The notes under the pieces: model-generated
Told to the model about the DNA's origin: nothing
Database searches by the model: none
Seen by the model: only the letters and a program-made list of their open reading frames with translations
Shown: positions 35,490 through 44,386 of the stretch, in pieces
Layout of the letters: each line of letters starts with the position of its first letter
Numbering within the stretch: the first letter of the stretch is position 1
Translations under genes and position numbers: made by a program
DNA from: Nitrospira sp.
GTDB lineage: Bacteria > Nitrospirota > Nitrospiria > Nitrospirales > Nitrospiraceae
Length of the DNA: 59,408 bases
Direction: 5' to 3'
Assembly: GCA_019636815.1 (NCBI GenBank)
Contig: JAHBWT010000014.1
Location: 1 to 59,408, forward strand

Positions 35490-35545
35490 GCGGAATAAAA
35501 AGAAGGAAGCGAATGAGACACAACCTGCGCTCTAACGGGTGCTTA

Positions 35546-35803
35546 TTATGGCTCCCCGCGGGAGTCCTTCAGGTCGAGATCCTCGGACGTGAAGGCGCGC
35601 AGCTGTTTCTTTCCGTTCTTGTCCTGAACAAGAACTTCCACTTTTTTTTCGGCTTCTTCCAGCACTTTCAAACAATTCTTCGAGAGACGGATGCCTTCCT
35701 CGAAAATCTTTAACGATTCATCGAGCGGCAGATCTCCCTTCTCTAATTCACCGACAATGGCTTCCAGCCTAGCCATCGCTTGCTCAAATTTGACTCCAGC
35801 CAC
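35546..35803 (-). CDS. xseB: Exodeoxyribonuclease VII small subunit
   Basis: 85 residues from GTG 35803, which has AAAGGAGAG eight bases upstream; a longer frame to 35902 overlaps xseA and has no ribosome site. The text FEQAMARLEAIVGELEKGDLPLDESLKIFEEGIRLSKNCLKVLEEAEKKV is the XseB helical hairpin almost word for word. Several copies bind XseA to make exonuclease VII, which degrades single-stranded DNA. It lies 56 bp after xseA and 56 bp before tlyA. Confidence 0.95.
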   Translation of the reverse strand: MAGVKFEQAMARLEAIVGELEKGDLPLDESLKIFEEGIRLSKNCLKVLEEAEKKVEVLVQDKNGKKQLRAFTSEDLDLKDSRGEP

Positions 35804-35859
35804 GACGCTCTCCTTTGAGTGACAACGAAGACGTATTATATCGAAATCCAGGCGCGCAT

Positions 35860-37161
35860 TTATACCGACGAATCCGGCGACACTTCCTTCACGGTGCAGC
35901 ATAGCTCGCCGTCGGCAAGTCGAGCCCGGATCGTGTCATCGATAGAAACCTGCGCGACACTTCGAATGGTCTTGTGATGGGGCAACGTTTCGAGGATTCC
36001 ATAGCCCCGATCTAGTATGGCAAGCGGACTCAGACTGTTCAATCTGCCGAGATAGGTATAAATGCGCTGCTCATAGCGAGCGAGGTCGTGGCGAACGGCC
36101 CCGGTCAAACGCGACTTTAATTGCGGAACAATAGTCATCCCGTGACGGACTCGAACCTCAGGGCTTGCCGACTCCAACGCTTGTCTCCATTCCTGCGTAC
36201 TTGCCGTCACCTGTTTCAACGTGGTGCGTATGGCTTCGCGCATAGAAACCACGGCGCTGTCCACGCGCTGGGCTTCTCTGAGAATCCGAAACCGGATATT
36301 CGCCATATGGGCCACCATGAGATCGAGTCGTTGTCGGTGTTCACGGCATGGCGCCATCGTCGCTTGCCGACACCGAGCCGCGAACAATTCAAGACGCTCC
36401 ACGACCTCCGTTAGAACCGGAGCAACTATTTCTCCCGCAGCCGAAGGTGTCGGGGCCCGCACGTCGGCCGCAAAGTCGGCGAGAGTGACATCCGTCTCAT
36501 GTCCAACAGCTGATACAATAGGAATCCGTGATGCGGCAATCGCTCGCACGACCGCTTCTTCGTTGAAACTCCACAGGTCCTCCATCGAACCACCACCTCG
36601 TCCGACGATGACCACATCGATAGAACCAAGCGTGTTGAACGCGTGAATGGCCGATGCAATCTGCCCGACGGCTCCAGCTCCTTGGACTTGGACAGGTGCG
36701 ATAATAATCCTCAGGATGGGACAGCGACGATGCAAGACGGTGATCAGATCCCGAACCGCCGCTCCAGTCGGTGAGGTCACGATTCCGACTGTCCAAGGGA
36801 ACACCGGCAACAATCGTTTGCGCCGCGCAGTGAAGAGCCCCTCTGCCTCAAGACGACGCTTGAGCTGCTCGAACGCCAACTGGAGGGCACCCCTGCCTTT
36901 AGGCTCAAGATGATCCAGAATAAGCTGGTACTCTCCTCGAGGCTCATAGACTGAGAGCCGTCCACGCACAACGACATGCAGCCCATCCTCCAGGTCGAAT
37001 CGCAGCCGCAGGGCAGCCGCGCGAAAGATGACCGCTCGAATCTGACTCGATCCGTCTTTCAACGTACAATAGAGATGCCCCGAGCCTGGCGCGCGGAGAT
37101 TCGAAATTTCCCCTTCGAGCCAGACCTCGGCAAAGCCAGCTTCAAGGGAAGCCCGAACCAT
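35860..37161 (-). CDS. xseA: Exodeoxyribonuclease VII large subunit
   Basis: 433 residues from ATG 37161. It has the OB-fold N-domain (WLEGEISNLRAPGSGHLYCTLKDGSSQIRAVIF, DGLHVVVRGRLSVYEPRGEYQLI), the catalytic core (VGIVTSPTGAAVRDLITVL, VIVGRGGGSMEDLWSFNEEAVVRAIAASRIPIVSAVGHETD) and the helical C-terminus. The frame stays open upstream and reads PVLTVSEFTA just before Met, which is the usual start of XseA. So the true protein begins ~8-15 residues earlier, but no ATG, GTG or TTG is there. A CTG at 37185 is the best choice. It pairs with xseB. Confidence 0.94.
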   Translation of the reverse strand: MVRASLEAGFAEVWLEGEISNLRAPGSGHLYCTLKDGSSQIRAVIFRAAALRLRFDLEDGLHVVVRGRLSVYEPRGEYQLILDHLEPKGRGALQLAFEQLKRRLEAEGLFTARRKRLLPVFPWTVGIVTSPTGAAVRDLITVLHRRCPILRIIIAPVQVQGAGAVGQIASAIHAFNTLGSIDVVIVGRGGGSMEDLWSFNEEAVVRAIAASRIPIVSAVGHETDVTLADFAADVRAPTPSAAGEIVAPVLTEVVERLELFAARCRQATMAPCREHRQRLDLMVAHMANIRFRILREAQRVDSAVVSMREAIRTTLKQVTASTQEWRQALESASPEVRVRHGMTIVPQLKSRLTGAVRHDLARYEQRIYTYLGRLNSLSPLAILDRGYGILETLPHHKTIRSVAQVSIDDTIRARLADGELCCTVKEVSPDSSV

Positions 37162-37323
37162 GGCGGTGAATTCGGAGACGGTCAGTACCGGCCTTGATGG
37201 CCCATCAGGAACAGGATGAAAAAGGGGCGAGGGAGAGTAGGTATTCGTGGGGCCTCTCCTTCCTCATCGTTCGTGAGGATTGATGCGCAGCAGCCAACGG
37301 TCATCCGGCTTGGGCATTCCCCG

Positions 37324-38103
37324 TTAATCGACGAGGCGAATTCGTTCAAATGCGATGGCCTTACCCAAGCGGGGATCGAGTTCGAGCAAGACCGCGCAGA
37401 ACACTGACGGTCCTGATGCCACTTCAAACCGGCGCGGCATCCCAGTCAAAAATTTCTCGATCGCCAATTCCTTCTTGACTCCGATGACCGAATGAAGCGG
37501 TCCCGTCATCCCGATATCCGTAATGTATGCGGTCCCTTTGGGAAGGATCTGATCATCTGCCGTTTGCACGTGCGTGTGCGTCCCGACGACCGCCACCACT
37601 TCCCCGTCTAAGAAATGTCCCATGGCCATTTTTTCAGAGGTGGCTTCCGCATGCATGTCGACGATAATCGCGGATGTCTCCCGCTTCAAGCGAGACAATT
37701 CTCGCTTCGCCGTCTGAAATGGGCAATCGATCGTCGGCATGTATACCCGCCCCATCAACTGTAGAACCGCCAGCCGCTCTCCACCCGCGGTCTCCATGAC
37801 GACGCTCCCATTTCCTGGAACCCCGGCCGGATAGTTCGCCGGTCTGAGCAAGCGAGGCTCACGAGAAAAATACTCGACGGCTTCTTTCTTATCCCAAGCA
37901 TGGTTGCCGGTCGTAATCACCGAGACTCCCATTTCGAAGAGCTCCTCGGCCAGTTCCTGCGTTACCCCGAAACCTCCTGCAACATTCTCCCCATTGGCGA
38001 TCACGGCATCGATCTGACGCTGTGCGATCAAGCGAGGGACGATCCGAGCGACAACTCGGCGACCAGGTTCCCCCATGATGTCACCGATACAAAGGACCTT
38101 CAT
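37324..38103 (-). CDS. ymdB: YmdB-type metallophosphoesterase (TIGR00282)
   Basis: 259 residues. It begins MKVLCIGDIMGEPGRRVV, with metal-binding residues in GDIMG, NGENVAGG, TTGNHAWDKKEAVEYF and GTHTHVQTADDQI. The family is a 2',3'-cAMP phosphodiesterase linked to biofilm and sporulation decisions in Bacillus. Its start codon overlaps the rny stop by 4 bp (ATGA), so it is coupled to RNase Y. The same rny-ymdB pair occurs in Firmicutes, which supports both calls. Confidence 0.94.
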   Translation of the reverse strand: MKVLCIGDIMGEPGRRVVARIVPRLIAQRQIDAVIANGENVAGGFGVTQELAEELFEMGVSVITTGNHAWDKKEAVEYFSREPRLLRPANYPAGVPGNGSVVMETAGGERLAVLQLMGRVYMPTIDCPFQTAKRELSRLKRETSAIIVDMHAEATSEKMAMGHFLDGEVVAVVGTHTHVQTADDQILPKGTAYITDIGMTGPLHSVIGVKKELAIEKFLTGMPRRFEVASGPSVFCAVLLELDPRLGKAIAFERIRLVD

Positions 38104-39680
38104 TTGGCATACTCCACGTATCGACTTTCTCTAATGACGGTCACCTTGATTTGCCCAGGGTACGTCAACTCCTGTTCGATCTTCTTTGCCAATTCGCGAG
38201 AGAGCTGAAAAGACTCGGCATCGGTAATGTCCTCTTGTCTGACAATGACCCGAATTTCACGCCCAGCCTGGATGGCGTACGCCTTCTGGACCCCCTTGTG
38301 TCCGGTCGCCAGCGACTCGAGCTTTTCTAGCCGTTTGACGTAAGACTCCAGCGCTTCGCGTCGTGCACCGGGACGTGCGGCCGACAAGGCTTCGGCAGCC
38401 GCGACCAACACACTCTCCGGACAAATTGGCTCAACCTGTTCATGATGCGCGGCGATCGCATTGACGATCTTTGGTGATTCACCGTATTTCTTGGCGATCT
38501 CAGCCCCCAGCATGGCGTGCGGTCCCTCCTCTTCATGGCTGACCGCCTTACCGATATCATGCAGCAGCGCACCGCGACGAGCCAATCTGACATCCAGCCC
38601 CAGCTCCGATGCCATGATGCCGCAAATGTAGGAGGCTTCGCGGGCATGGTAGAGATTATTCTGTCCGTAGCTCGTTCGATACTTGAGGCGCCCCAACACT
38701 TTGATCAATTCCGGATGAAAATCGGAAAGCTCCAGCTCAAAGATGATCTTCTCTGCCTCTTCGTACATCAGCTTGTCGATGTCCACCTTCACTTTTTCGA
38801 CGATCTCCTCAATGCGCGTGGGATGGATCCGTCCATCATGCATCAGGCGTTCCAACGACACTTTGGCGATCTCGCGTCGTAATGGATCAAATCCTGAGAT
38901 GATCACCGCCTCTGGAGTTTCATCAATGATGAGATCAATGCCCGTGGCCGCCTCCAGCGCGCGGATATTTCGCCCTTCTCGACCGATGATTCGCCCTTTC
39001 ATGGCATCGTTCGGAATAGGAACCACCGAAATCGTGGATTCCGAGACATAGTCACGAACGACACGCTGGATCGACGCGGTAATGATTTCCCGAGCTTCCC
39101 GCTCCGCGTTTTCCCGAGCTTCTTCAATCGTTCGCTTGGCGATCCCGACGGCATCCAACCGAGCCTGCGACTCCATCTCCATGATTAACTGTTTCTTGGC
39201 TTCATCCGCCGTCATGCCCGCCACGCGCTCCAGCGCCTCACGGTGCTCACGCTCGGCTTTTGCGCAAGCAGATTCCTTAGCCAAAAGCCCCTCTTCTCGT
39301 TTCGTAAAATCGACTTCGCGCTTGCGCGCCTCGTTCTCTCGCCTTTCCAACGCGGTGACTTTTTGGTCGAACCCTTCTTCTCGCTGGATAAGACGCTTTT
39401 CCAGCACCAACAGTTCGCCAAGCTTGGCTTTCTGTTCTTGCTCAAACTCGGATTTTGCCTTATACGCCAGATCCTTCGCCTCTAGTCTCGCTTCCTTCAG
39501 AACATTCTCAGCCTCGCGTTGCGCATTCTGCACAACCCGCTTAGCCAATTCTTCCGCTTCAGCTTGTTTGGCACCTGTCATCCGGCGACGCAGAAGCTCA
39601 AATATCCCAGCTCCCACCACGGCGCCGAGGACCCCAGAGAGCAAGATGTACACGACAATTGAGGTTGAAATGGAAGTCAC
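38100..39680 (-). CDS. rny: Ribonuclease Y
   Basis: 526 residues. An N-terminal membrane helix (~6-28: TSIVVYILLSGVLGAVVGAGI), then a long coiled coil to ~195, a KH domain (MKGRIIGREGRNIRALEAATG) and an HD domain (LHDIGKAVSHEEEGPHAMLGAEIA). RNase Y is the membrane-bound endoribonuclease that starts mRNA decay in many bacteria lacking RNase E. It is followed by ymdB and xseA in one run and preceded by a candidate structured RNA. Confidence 0.97.
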   Translation of the reverse strand: MTSISTSIVVYILLSGVLGAVVGAGIFELLRRRMTGAKQAEAEELAKRVVQNAQREAENVLKEARLEAKDLAYKAKSEFEQEQKAKLGELLVLEKRLIQREEGFDQKVTALERRENEARKREVDFTKREEGLLAKESACAKAEREHREALERVAGMTADEAKKQLIMEMESQARLDAVGIAKRTIEEARENAEREAREIITASIQRVVRDYVSESTISVVPIPNDAMKGRIIGREGRNIRALEAATGIDLIIDETPEAVIISGFDPLRREIAKVSLERLMHDGRIHPTRIEEIVEKVKVDIDKLMYEEAEKIIFELELSDFHPELIKVLGRLKYRTSYGQNNLYHAREASYICGIMASELGLDVRLARRGALLHDIGKAVSHEEEGPHAMLGAEIAKKYGESPKIVNAIAAHHEQVEPICPESVLVAAAEALSAARPGARREALESYVKRLEKLESLATGHKGVQKAYAIQAGREIRVIVRQEDITDAESFQLSRELAKKIEQELTYPGQIKVTVIRESRYVEYAK

Positions 39681-39816
39681 CCCCCTCCCTTAAAACCCAT
39701 CAGGTGGCTGTGCGAAACCTGACGGAACGCCTACGCAAAGATCGAGCACAGCAAGCATGACCTCGATGTAGGATGAAGACAGAAGGAGGCGTAGGGACCG
39801 CGAGTTTACTCAGTCT

Positions 39817-40126
39817 GGAAACAGAAGAGAGCTTTGGGGTACATCACCACAGTGAACTCGTTTCCGGCCCGGCCCCTCCACCGCCGCTCCTGACCATTGC
39901 TTAGCAGGCGATTAAGAGAGTCGGTTGTCGAAGCCGGCGCGGATGATCGATACTTACCGCTTCCGGCTGGCGCCTTCTTGATACCTTCGGGTCGGGCAAC
40001 TAGCCGATTCGCAGCGCACTGAACCAGCTGACCAACCAAGGCTTTTATCATCAGTAGCCACCGGAGTATTTCTTCGTATCCCCTCAACAATGTAAATTCT
40101 CTCTTCTCTTGACTACACTCGTTTCC
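39817..40126 (-). ncRNA. Candidate structured ncRNA (6S-like by position) between zapA and rny
   Basis: The 547-bp gap between zapA and rny has no credible gene. It holds a long-range fold: GGAAACAGAAGAGAG (39817-39831) pairs with CTCTCTTCT (40099-40107) and GTTTCC (40121-40126) on the other arm. Just inside, GGGGTAC (39836) pairs with GTATCCCC (40076-40083) with one bulged base. The enclosed part has further local hairpins, including AGCCGG with CCGGCT. In many bacteria the 6S RNA gene (ssrS) lies next to zapA, which suggests 6S RNA. At ~310 nt it is longer than most 6S RNAs (~180-200). No clear promoter or terminator was found. It may also be an untranslated leader of rny. Confidence 0.45.
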
Positions 40127-40227
40127 AATACATAGAGTTTCGCGATGTTATCCTTCCCTCTGGCTGTCACCACACTCACTTATCTGCACGATAACAAAGG
40201 GACTCTTTGAAAGCAAGGCGAATCCCG

Positions 40228-40524
40228 CTATCGAAAGAGCGATGTCGGCATTTGTTCGTCGATGGATTCCATCAAGGTCGCCATCCGTCGCTCAACATCG
40301 GCCTCTCCTTGCGCTCGTTTTTTCTCGGACTCAAACAGCTTATGGGCAAGGTTGATAGCCGTCAGCACCGCCAACTTCGATGGTGTTGTCGTTTTCATCC
40401 CCTCTGCCAAATTTTTCATATGATCATCCACAAAATGGGCCAACCTCCGGATATAGGCATCGTCACCATCTCCCGCGATCGCGTACCGTTGACCATAAAT
40501 CTCAACATCGATAATCCTAGTCAA
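40228..40524 (-). CDS. zapA: Cell-division protein ZapA
   Basis: 98 residues. It starts MTRIIDVEIYGQRYAIAGDGDDAYIRRLAHFVDDHMKNLAEG, the ZapA N-domain, followed by the coiled-coil end (LAVLTAINLAHKLFESEKKRAQGE). ZapA binds FtsZ filaments and bundles the Z ring. It overlaps the upstream zapB-like gene by 8 bp. Confidence 0.92.
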   Translation of the reverse strand: MTRIIDVEIYGQRYAIAGDGDDAYIRRLAHFVDDHMKNLAEGMKTTTPSKLAVLTAINLAHKLFESEKKRAQGEADVERRMATLMESIDEQMPTSLFR

Positions 40525-40771
40525 TGGCCACCTCCTTGGGATCTTCGACGCATTCGAGCAGTTCGATCTCGCTCAAGACCTTCTCGATTCGGGCCCTGAT
40601 ATCGATCCGCTCCTTTTCCCATCGGGTATTCGCATCATCCTGTGCCGCCAATCGTTGACGGGCCGTCCTGATCTCGTCTTCCAAGACCGCGTTCTTTTGC
40701 TTGAGCTCCTGAACCAGCTTGACCAGGTCACGAATTCGAGTCTCCAGTGCATCAAGTCGATCTAGCGACAT
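40517..40771 (-). CDS. ZapB-like coiled-coil cell-division protein
   Basis: 84 residues, almost one coiled coil (LDALETRIRDLVKLVQELKQKNAVLEDEIRTARQRLAAQDDANTRWEKERIDIRARIEKVL). It lies directly before zapA and overlaps it by 8 bp. Small coiled-coil proteins paired with ZapA act like ZapB, bridging the Z ring. The family match is by shape and location, not by a specific signature, so no symbol is given. Confidence 0.78.
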   Translation of the reverse strand: MSLDRLDALETRIRDLVKLVQELKQKNAVLEDEIRTARQRLAAQDDANTRWEKERIDIRARIEKVLSEIELLECVEDPKEVAID

Positions 40772-40834
40772 GGCAGCTCCTCTTGGTTGTATCCTTAGGA
40801 TAGAGACGCACTATAAAAACTTCGTAACACCTTG

Positions 40835-43171
40835 TCAAGAAACGGTTTTTTGTCTGCCATCCAGACGAAGGTATTCCTTGTAACTCCGGAGCACCCGTTT
40901 GACGTATTGCCTGGTTTCTTGATACTGGATGAGCTCAACAAACTCATCTTCGCTCCGCCCGCTGTACGCGTCCGCCCAATTCCTGACGACCATCGGCCCC
41001 GCATTGTAGGCGGCGATAGTCTGTACCAGGTTGCCGGAAAACTGCGTGAGTAGTTGCTCCACATACCGGACACCGATTCGGATGTTCATCTCCTGATCGA
41101 ATAGATCTTCCCTGGAGACAGGAGGAAGCCGATGCTGTTGAGCCACGGCATTAGCGGTGGCCGGCATTACCTGCATGAGTCCGATCGCCCCGACCCGAGA
41201 AACGGCTTTCCAATCGTACTGACTCTCCTCCCGAATAATGGCCGCCACAAGAAATGGATCCACACCCTTCACCGCCGACATTTGAATCGTGGGAATCAAC
41301 CCGGTTGGGTAGGCGACACGCCAGAGACCATCGGCTATCTCTCCACCGGTCCGCTCCAACTTCTCCCGAAATCGAGATCGCACGAGACGCAAGGCATGAT
41401 GGTACGCACCGACTTCGTTCAACATGATCGATAAAGCCGCCAACGCCTCAGGGTCACGACCGTACCGATCCGTCAAGGCCGCGAGTTCTCTGACAGCATC
41501 CTGCTCGAGACCGAGCGCCCGTAGCTCCACCGCGCGCCGATAGGCTGACTGCTGCTCGATATCCGCCCGATTTCTAGCGTGATTATCCTGAGCCGAGGCC
41601 GCGACTGACTCCGCAACCGGCTGCTGATTCGAGAAGGTGGAAACGGTGACGCTTTCCTGCTCCGTCTGCCTCGGGCTCAACACGCCCCCCTGATCCCTCA
41701 CGAGTTGGCAGTAGTACGTGTGGGGGAACTGCTGGCAAAGTCGTGCAAACACTTCTTGAGACTTCGGAGCTTCGACATGACTGTAGGAACGGGCGATCCA
41801 GTAGAGTGCTTGCGGTTCAAGCTCGCTACCCTTCTGGTCGACGATCTGCTGCCACGCGTTGATCGCCTCTCGATAGCGAGCCGTTCGGTAGAAAACCCAC
41901 CCTTCCCGCCATCGCGCCTCCGCTCGTTGGAAAGCCGGCTCTCCCGATTTGGCCGCGCGTCGATACTTGACAATCGCTTCGTCGAACCGTGCTTGATCCT
42001 CAAGCCAAACCCCGCCAAACACGTTGATTTGACCTTTTTGCTCCGGACTCAACTTTCGTTTGTGTAATGTCCGACAGAGCTCTAAGAGTTTTTCTCCAAG
42101 CCCTTGCCTGAGATAGACCCTCGCCAGCCAAACAGTGGCCTCGTCGGCCCGCGTTCCTTGCTCTGCCGCTAGCTCATGGAAGGTGTCACGCGCTTGGTCG
42201 TAGAGTTTGAGGCGAACCTGGGCAACCCCCAGCTTCAGTCTGGCATCCCTGCGATGCGGAGAAGAGGGGGCTCGCGCCAAGAACTTCTTCAACTCTTCAA
42301 TCGCTTCTACGTGAAGCGACTGCCCGAGGAAGGCCTGGGCCCTGGCATAATGCTCGTCCGGCGATGATACCCAGGTCTCACCTCCTATATTGCCCGCAAG
42401 CAGCACCTCAGCTTCCTTTGCCTCCTTGGTATAGGGGAACTTCGCCCAGAGCTGCCTGAGCATTTCTCTACCCTCATTCAGTTGATTTTGTCGAAGGTAA
42501 CAAGAGGCCAACCGGAACTGAGCTTGCGCAACTTGCGGGCCCTTACCATTCAAGTCGGTGGCCTTTACCAGCCAAGAAATAGCTTCAAGGCACCTGGAAG
42601 CCTGATACCAGGCTTCCCCGACACGAAGCGTCACTTGATTGACCAAATTGGAATCAGGAATGGTTTGAAGCACTCCCTCGAACACGGTGGCCGCTTCCTT
42701 GGGATCACCCAAATGCAGCAAGGCTTCTCCGATCCAAAGTCGGACATAGTCGTCGAGCGCGGGAAAGTCCCGTTGGGCAACTCGAAGATAGGAAATCGCA
42801 GCCGCAGGATTCTGGTCGATCAAGATTACGCCAGCTAGTAACCCAGCACGCTTCGCCGAGAGTGAAGCCGGAAATTCTTCCATCACCTTCCGGAGGCGCT
42901 CAAGTTTCAACGCCGCAACTTGATCCTTTGACAGAGCACTAACCCGCTGCTCCTTTGGAAAGGCCGCCGCTGCGAAACACTCCTCCGCCGAAACACAGCT
43001 TTTGGCGGGTGACGGTTGAGGCTTGGCACCTTGGGATATATAGGCATCCCGTGAAAACACACCACCAAACACGGGCGCCACCCCAGACGTGAACGCCAGC
43101 GTACAGCCGATGATCAGGTAATACGTGGTCGAGATTTTCACAGGATCTTGCCGACTCTCATCCGCCTTCAT
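40835..43171 (-). CDS. slt: Soluble lytic murein transglycosylase with TPR arm
   Basis: 778 residues. A signal anchor (~14-32) leads to a long TPR/alpha-solenoid (~80-560). The C-terminal SLT domain has the catalytic Glu in AIIREESQYDWKAVSRVGAIGLMQVMPATA, then NIRIGVRYVEQLLTQFSGNLVQTIAAYNAGP. The enzyme cleaves glycan strands with formation of 1,6-anhydro ends; the solenoid makes the ring around the glycan as in Slt70. The Ala/Gln-rich linker (~510-560) is variable. It is upstream of zapB-zapA in the same direction. Confidence 0.93.
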   Translation of the reverse strand: MKADESRQDPVKISTTYYLIIGCTLAFTSGVAPVFGGVFSRDAYISQGAKPQPSPAKSCVSAEECFAAAAFPKEQRVSALSKDQVAALKLERLRKVMEEFPASLSAKRAGLLAGVILIDQNPAAAISYLRVAQRDFPALDDYVRLWIGEALLHLGDPKEAATVFEGVLQTIPDSNLVNQVTLRVGEAWYQASRCLEAISWLVKATDLNGKGPQVAQAQFRLASCYLRQNQLNEGREMLRQLWAKFPYTKEAKEAEVLLAGNIGGETWVSSPDEHYARAQAFLGQSLHVEAIEELKKFLARAPSSPHRRDARLKLGVAQVRLKLYDQARDTFHELAAEQGTRADEATVWLARVYLRQGLGEKLLELCRTLHKRKLSPEQKGQINVFGGVWLEDQARFDEAIVKYRRAAKSGEPAFQRAEARWREGWVFYRTARYREAINAWQQIVDQKGSELEPQALYWIARSYSHVEAPKSQEVFARLCQQFPHTYYCQLVRDQGGVLSPRQTEQESVTVSTFSNQQPVAESVAASAQDNHARNRADIEQQSAYRRAVELRALGLEQDAVRELAALTDRYGRDPEALAALSIMLNEVGAYHHALRLVRSRFREKLERTGGEIADGLWRVAYPTGLIPTIQMSAVKGVDPFLVAAIIREESQYDWKAVSRVGAIGLMQVMPATANAVAQQHRLPPVSREDLFDQEMNIRIGVRYVEQLLTQFSGNLVQTIAAYNAGPMVVRNWADAYSGRSEDEFVELIQYQETRQYVKRVLRSYKEYLRLDGRQKTVS

Positions 43172-43300
43172 TCATTATATACAGGGCTGCCCACAATGGA
43201 AGAAGTTTCGGGCCATGTGATCAAGATAGCTCCAATAGGCGGGCAGGTTCCCGCTATGATAGGCTCTATGTTCTCAGAAATTGAAATTCCGGTTTGACTC

Positions 43301-44362
43301 ATGTCGGATCCAACTACGCAGACACTCCTCTTGGCTTTCACCGAATCTCAGATGGTGAAATTTGTCCGTGCCCAGTCCTGGCCGGACTATCGGGCAACGC
43401 AAATCATGCGCTGGCTTTACCAGCGGCGAGTCCGGATGATCACCGACATGACGGATCTTCCCTTGCGCACTCGTTCGATGTTATCTCGATCCACCAAAGT
43501 CGGTCGCTCTCTCAATACGACGGTCTTACCCTCACAGGATGGAACGCGTAAATTGCTCTTAACACTCGATGACGGCATGACGATTGAATCCGTACTGATC
43601 CCGGATGACGAACGACTGACGCTCTGCGTGTCAACACAAGTCGGGTGTCAGTTGGATTGCAGCTTTTGCCTGACGGGAAGAATGGGGCTAAAACGCAACC
43701 TCAAGCTCCATGAAATCATCGACCAAGTCTTGACTGCGCAAGATCTGCTGAGTGCCGGAGAACGTCTGACCAACCTTGTGTTTATGGGGATGGGAGAACC
43801 GTTGGCCAATCTGGACACGTTGAAAGCTGCGGTGACGGGACTGACGAACAAACCGTGGGGCCTCGGATGGTCGCGTCGGCGCATTACGGTTTCGACAGCG
43901 GGACTGGCATCTCGCCTGCGGGAAATCGCCGACCTTGGTGTGAATCTCGCTGTTTCCCTCAATGCAACGACCGAAGAGCAACGCCGCAAGTTAATGCCTG
44001 CTGCGAGCGAACTGGCTTCCCTAAAAGCGCTCCTAGCGGCCTGCCGCCGCTATCCGCTCGCTTCCCATCAACGACTGACATTCGAATATGTCCTGTTGGC
44101 CGGCGTGAATGATCAGCCAAGTGACGCCCAGCGACTTGTTCAGTTACTGAAAGGCATGCGATGTAAGGTCAATCTGATTCCGTTCAACGAATTTCCGGGC
44201 AGTGATTTTCGTCGCCCGTCGCCACAGAGCACTCTTCTGTTTCAATCGCTCCTTCGCGACGCCAATCTCGATGTGTTCGTGAGAAAGAGCCGCGGGCGGG
44301 ACGTGTTGGGCGCCTGTGGTCAACTAGGCAACCTCTCCGCCGGTCTCCTTCACCAATCTTGA
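43301..44362 (+). CDS. rlmN: 23S rRNA (A2503-C2)/tRNA (A37) methyltransferase RlmN
   Basis: 353 residues. It is a radical-SAM enzyme with the CxxxCxxC cluster at Cys116, Cys120 and Cys123 (GCQLDCSFCLTG). The resolving Cys339 near the end (GACGQLG) forms the methyl-carrier disulfide with the other conserved Cys. VSTQVGCQ, NLVFMGMGEPLANLD and VTVSTAG-like ITVSTAGL are all present. It is divergent from slt. Confidence 0.96.
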   Translation: MSDPTTQTLLLAFTESQMVKFVRAQSWPDYRATQIMRWLYQRRVRMITDMTDLPLRTRSMLSRSTKVGRSLNTTVLPSQDGTRKLLLTLDDGMTIESVLIPDDERLTLCVSTQVGCQLDCSFCLTGRMGLKRNLKLHEIIDQVLTAQDLLSAGERLTNLVFMGMGEPLANLDTLKAAVTGLTNKPWGLGWSRRRITVSTAGLASRLREIADLGVNLAVSLNATTEEQRRKLMPAASELASLKALLAACRRYPLASHQRLTFEYVLLAGVNDQPSDAQRLVQLLKGMRCKVNLIPFNEFPGSDFRRPSPQSTLLFQSLLRDANLDVFVRKSRGRDVLGACGQLGNLSAGLLHQS

Positions 44363-44386
44363 CACCCATCGAACCTCATTGCTAGC

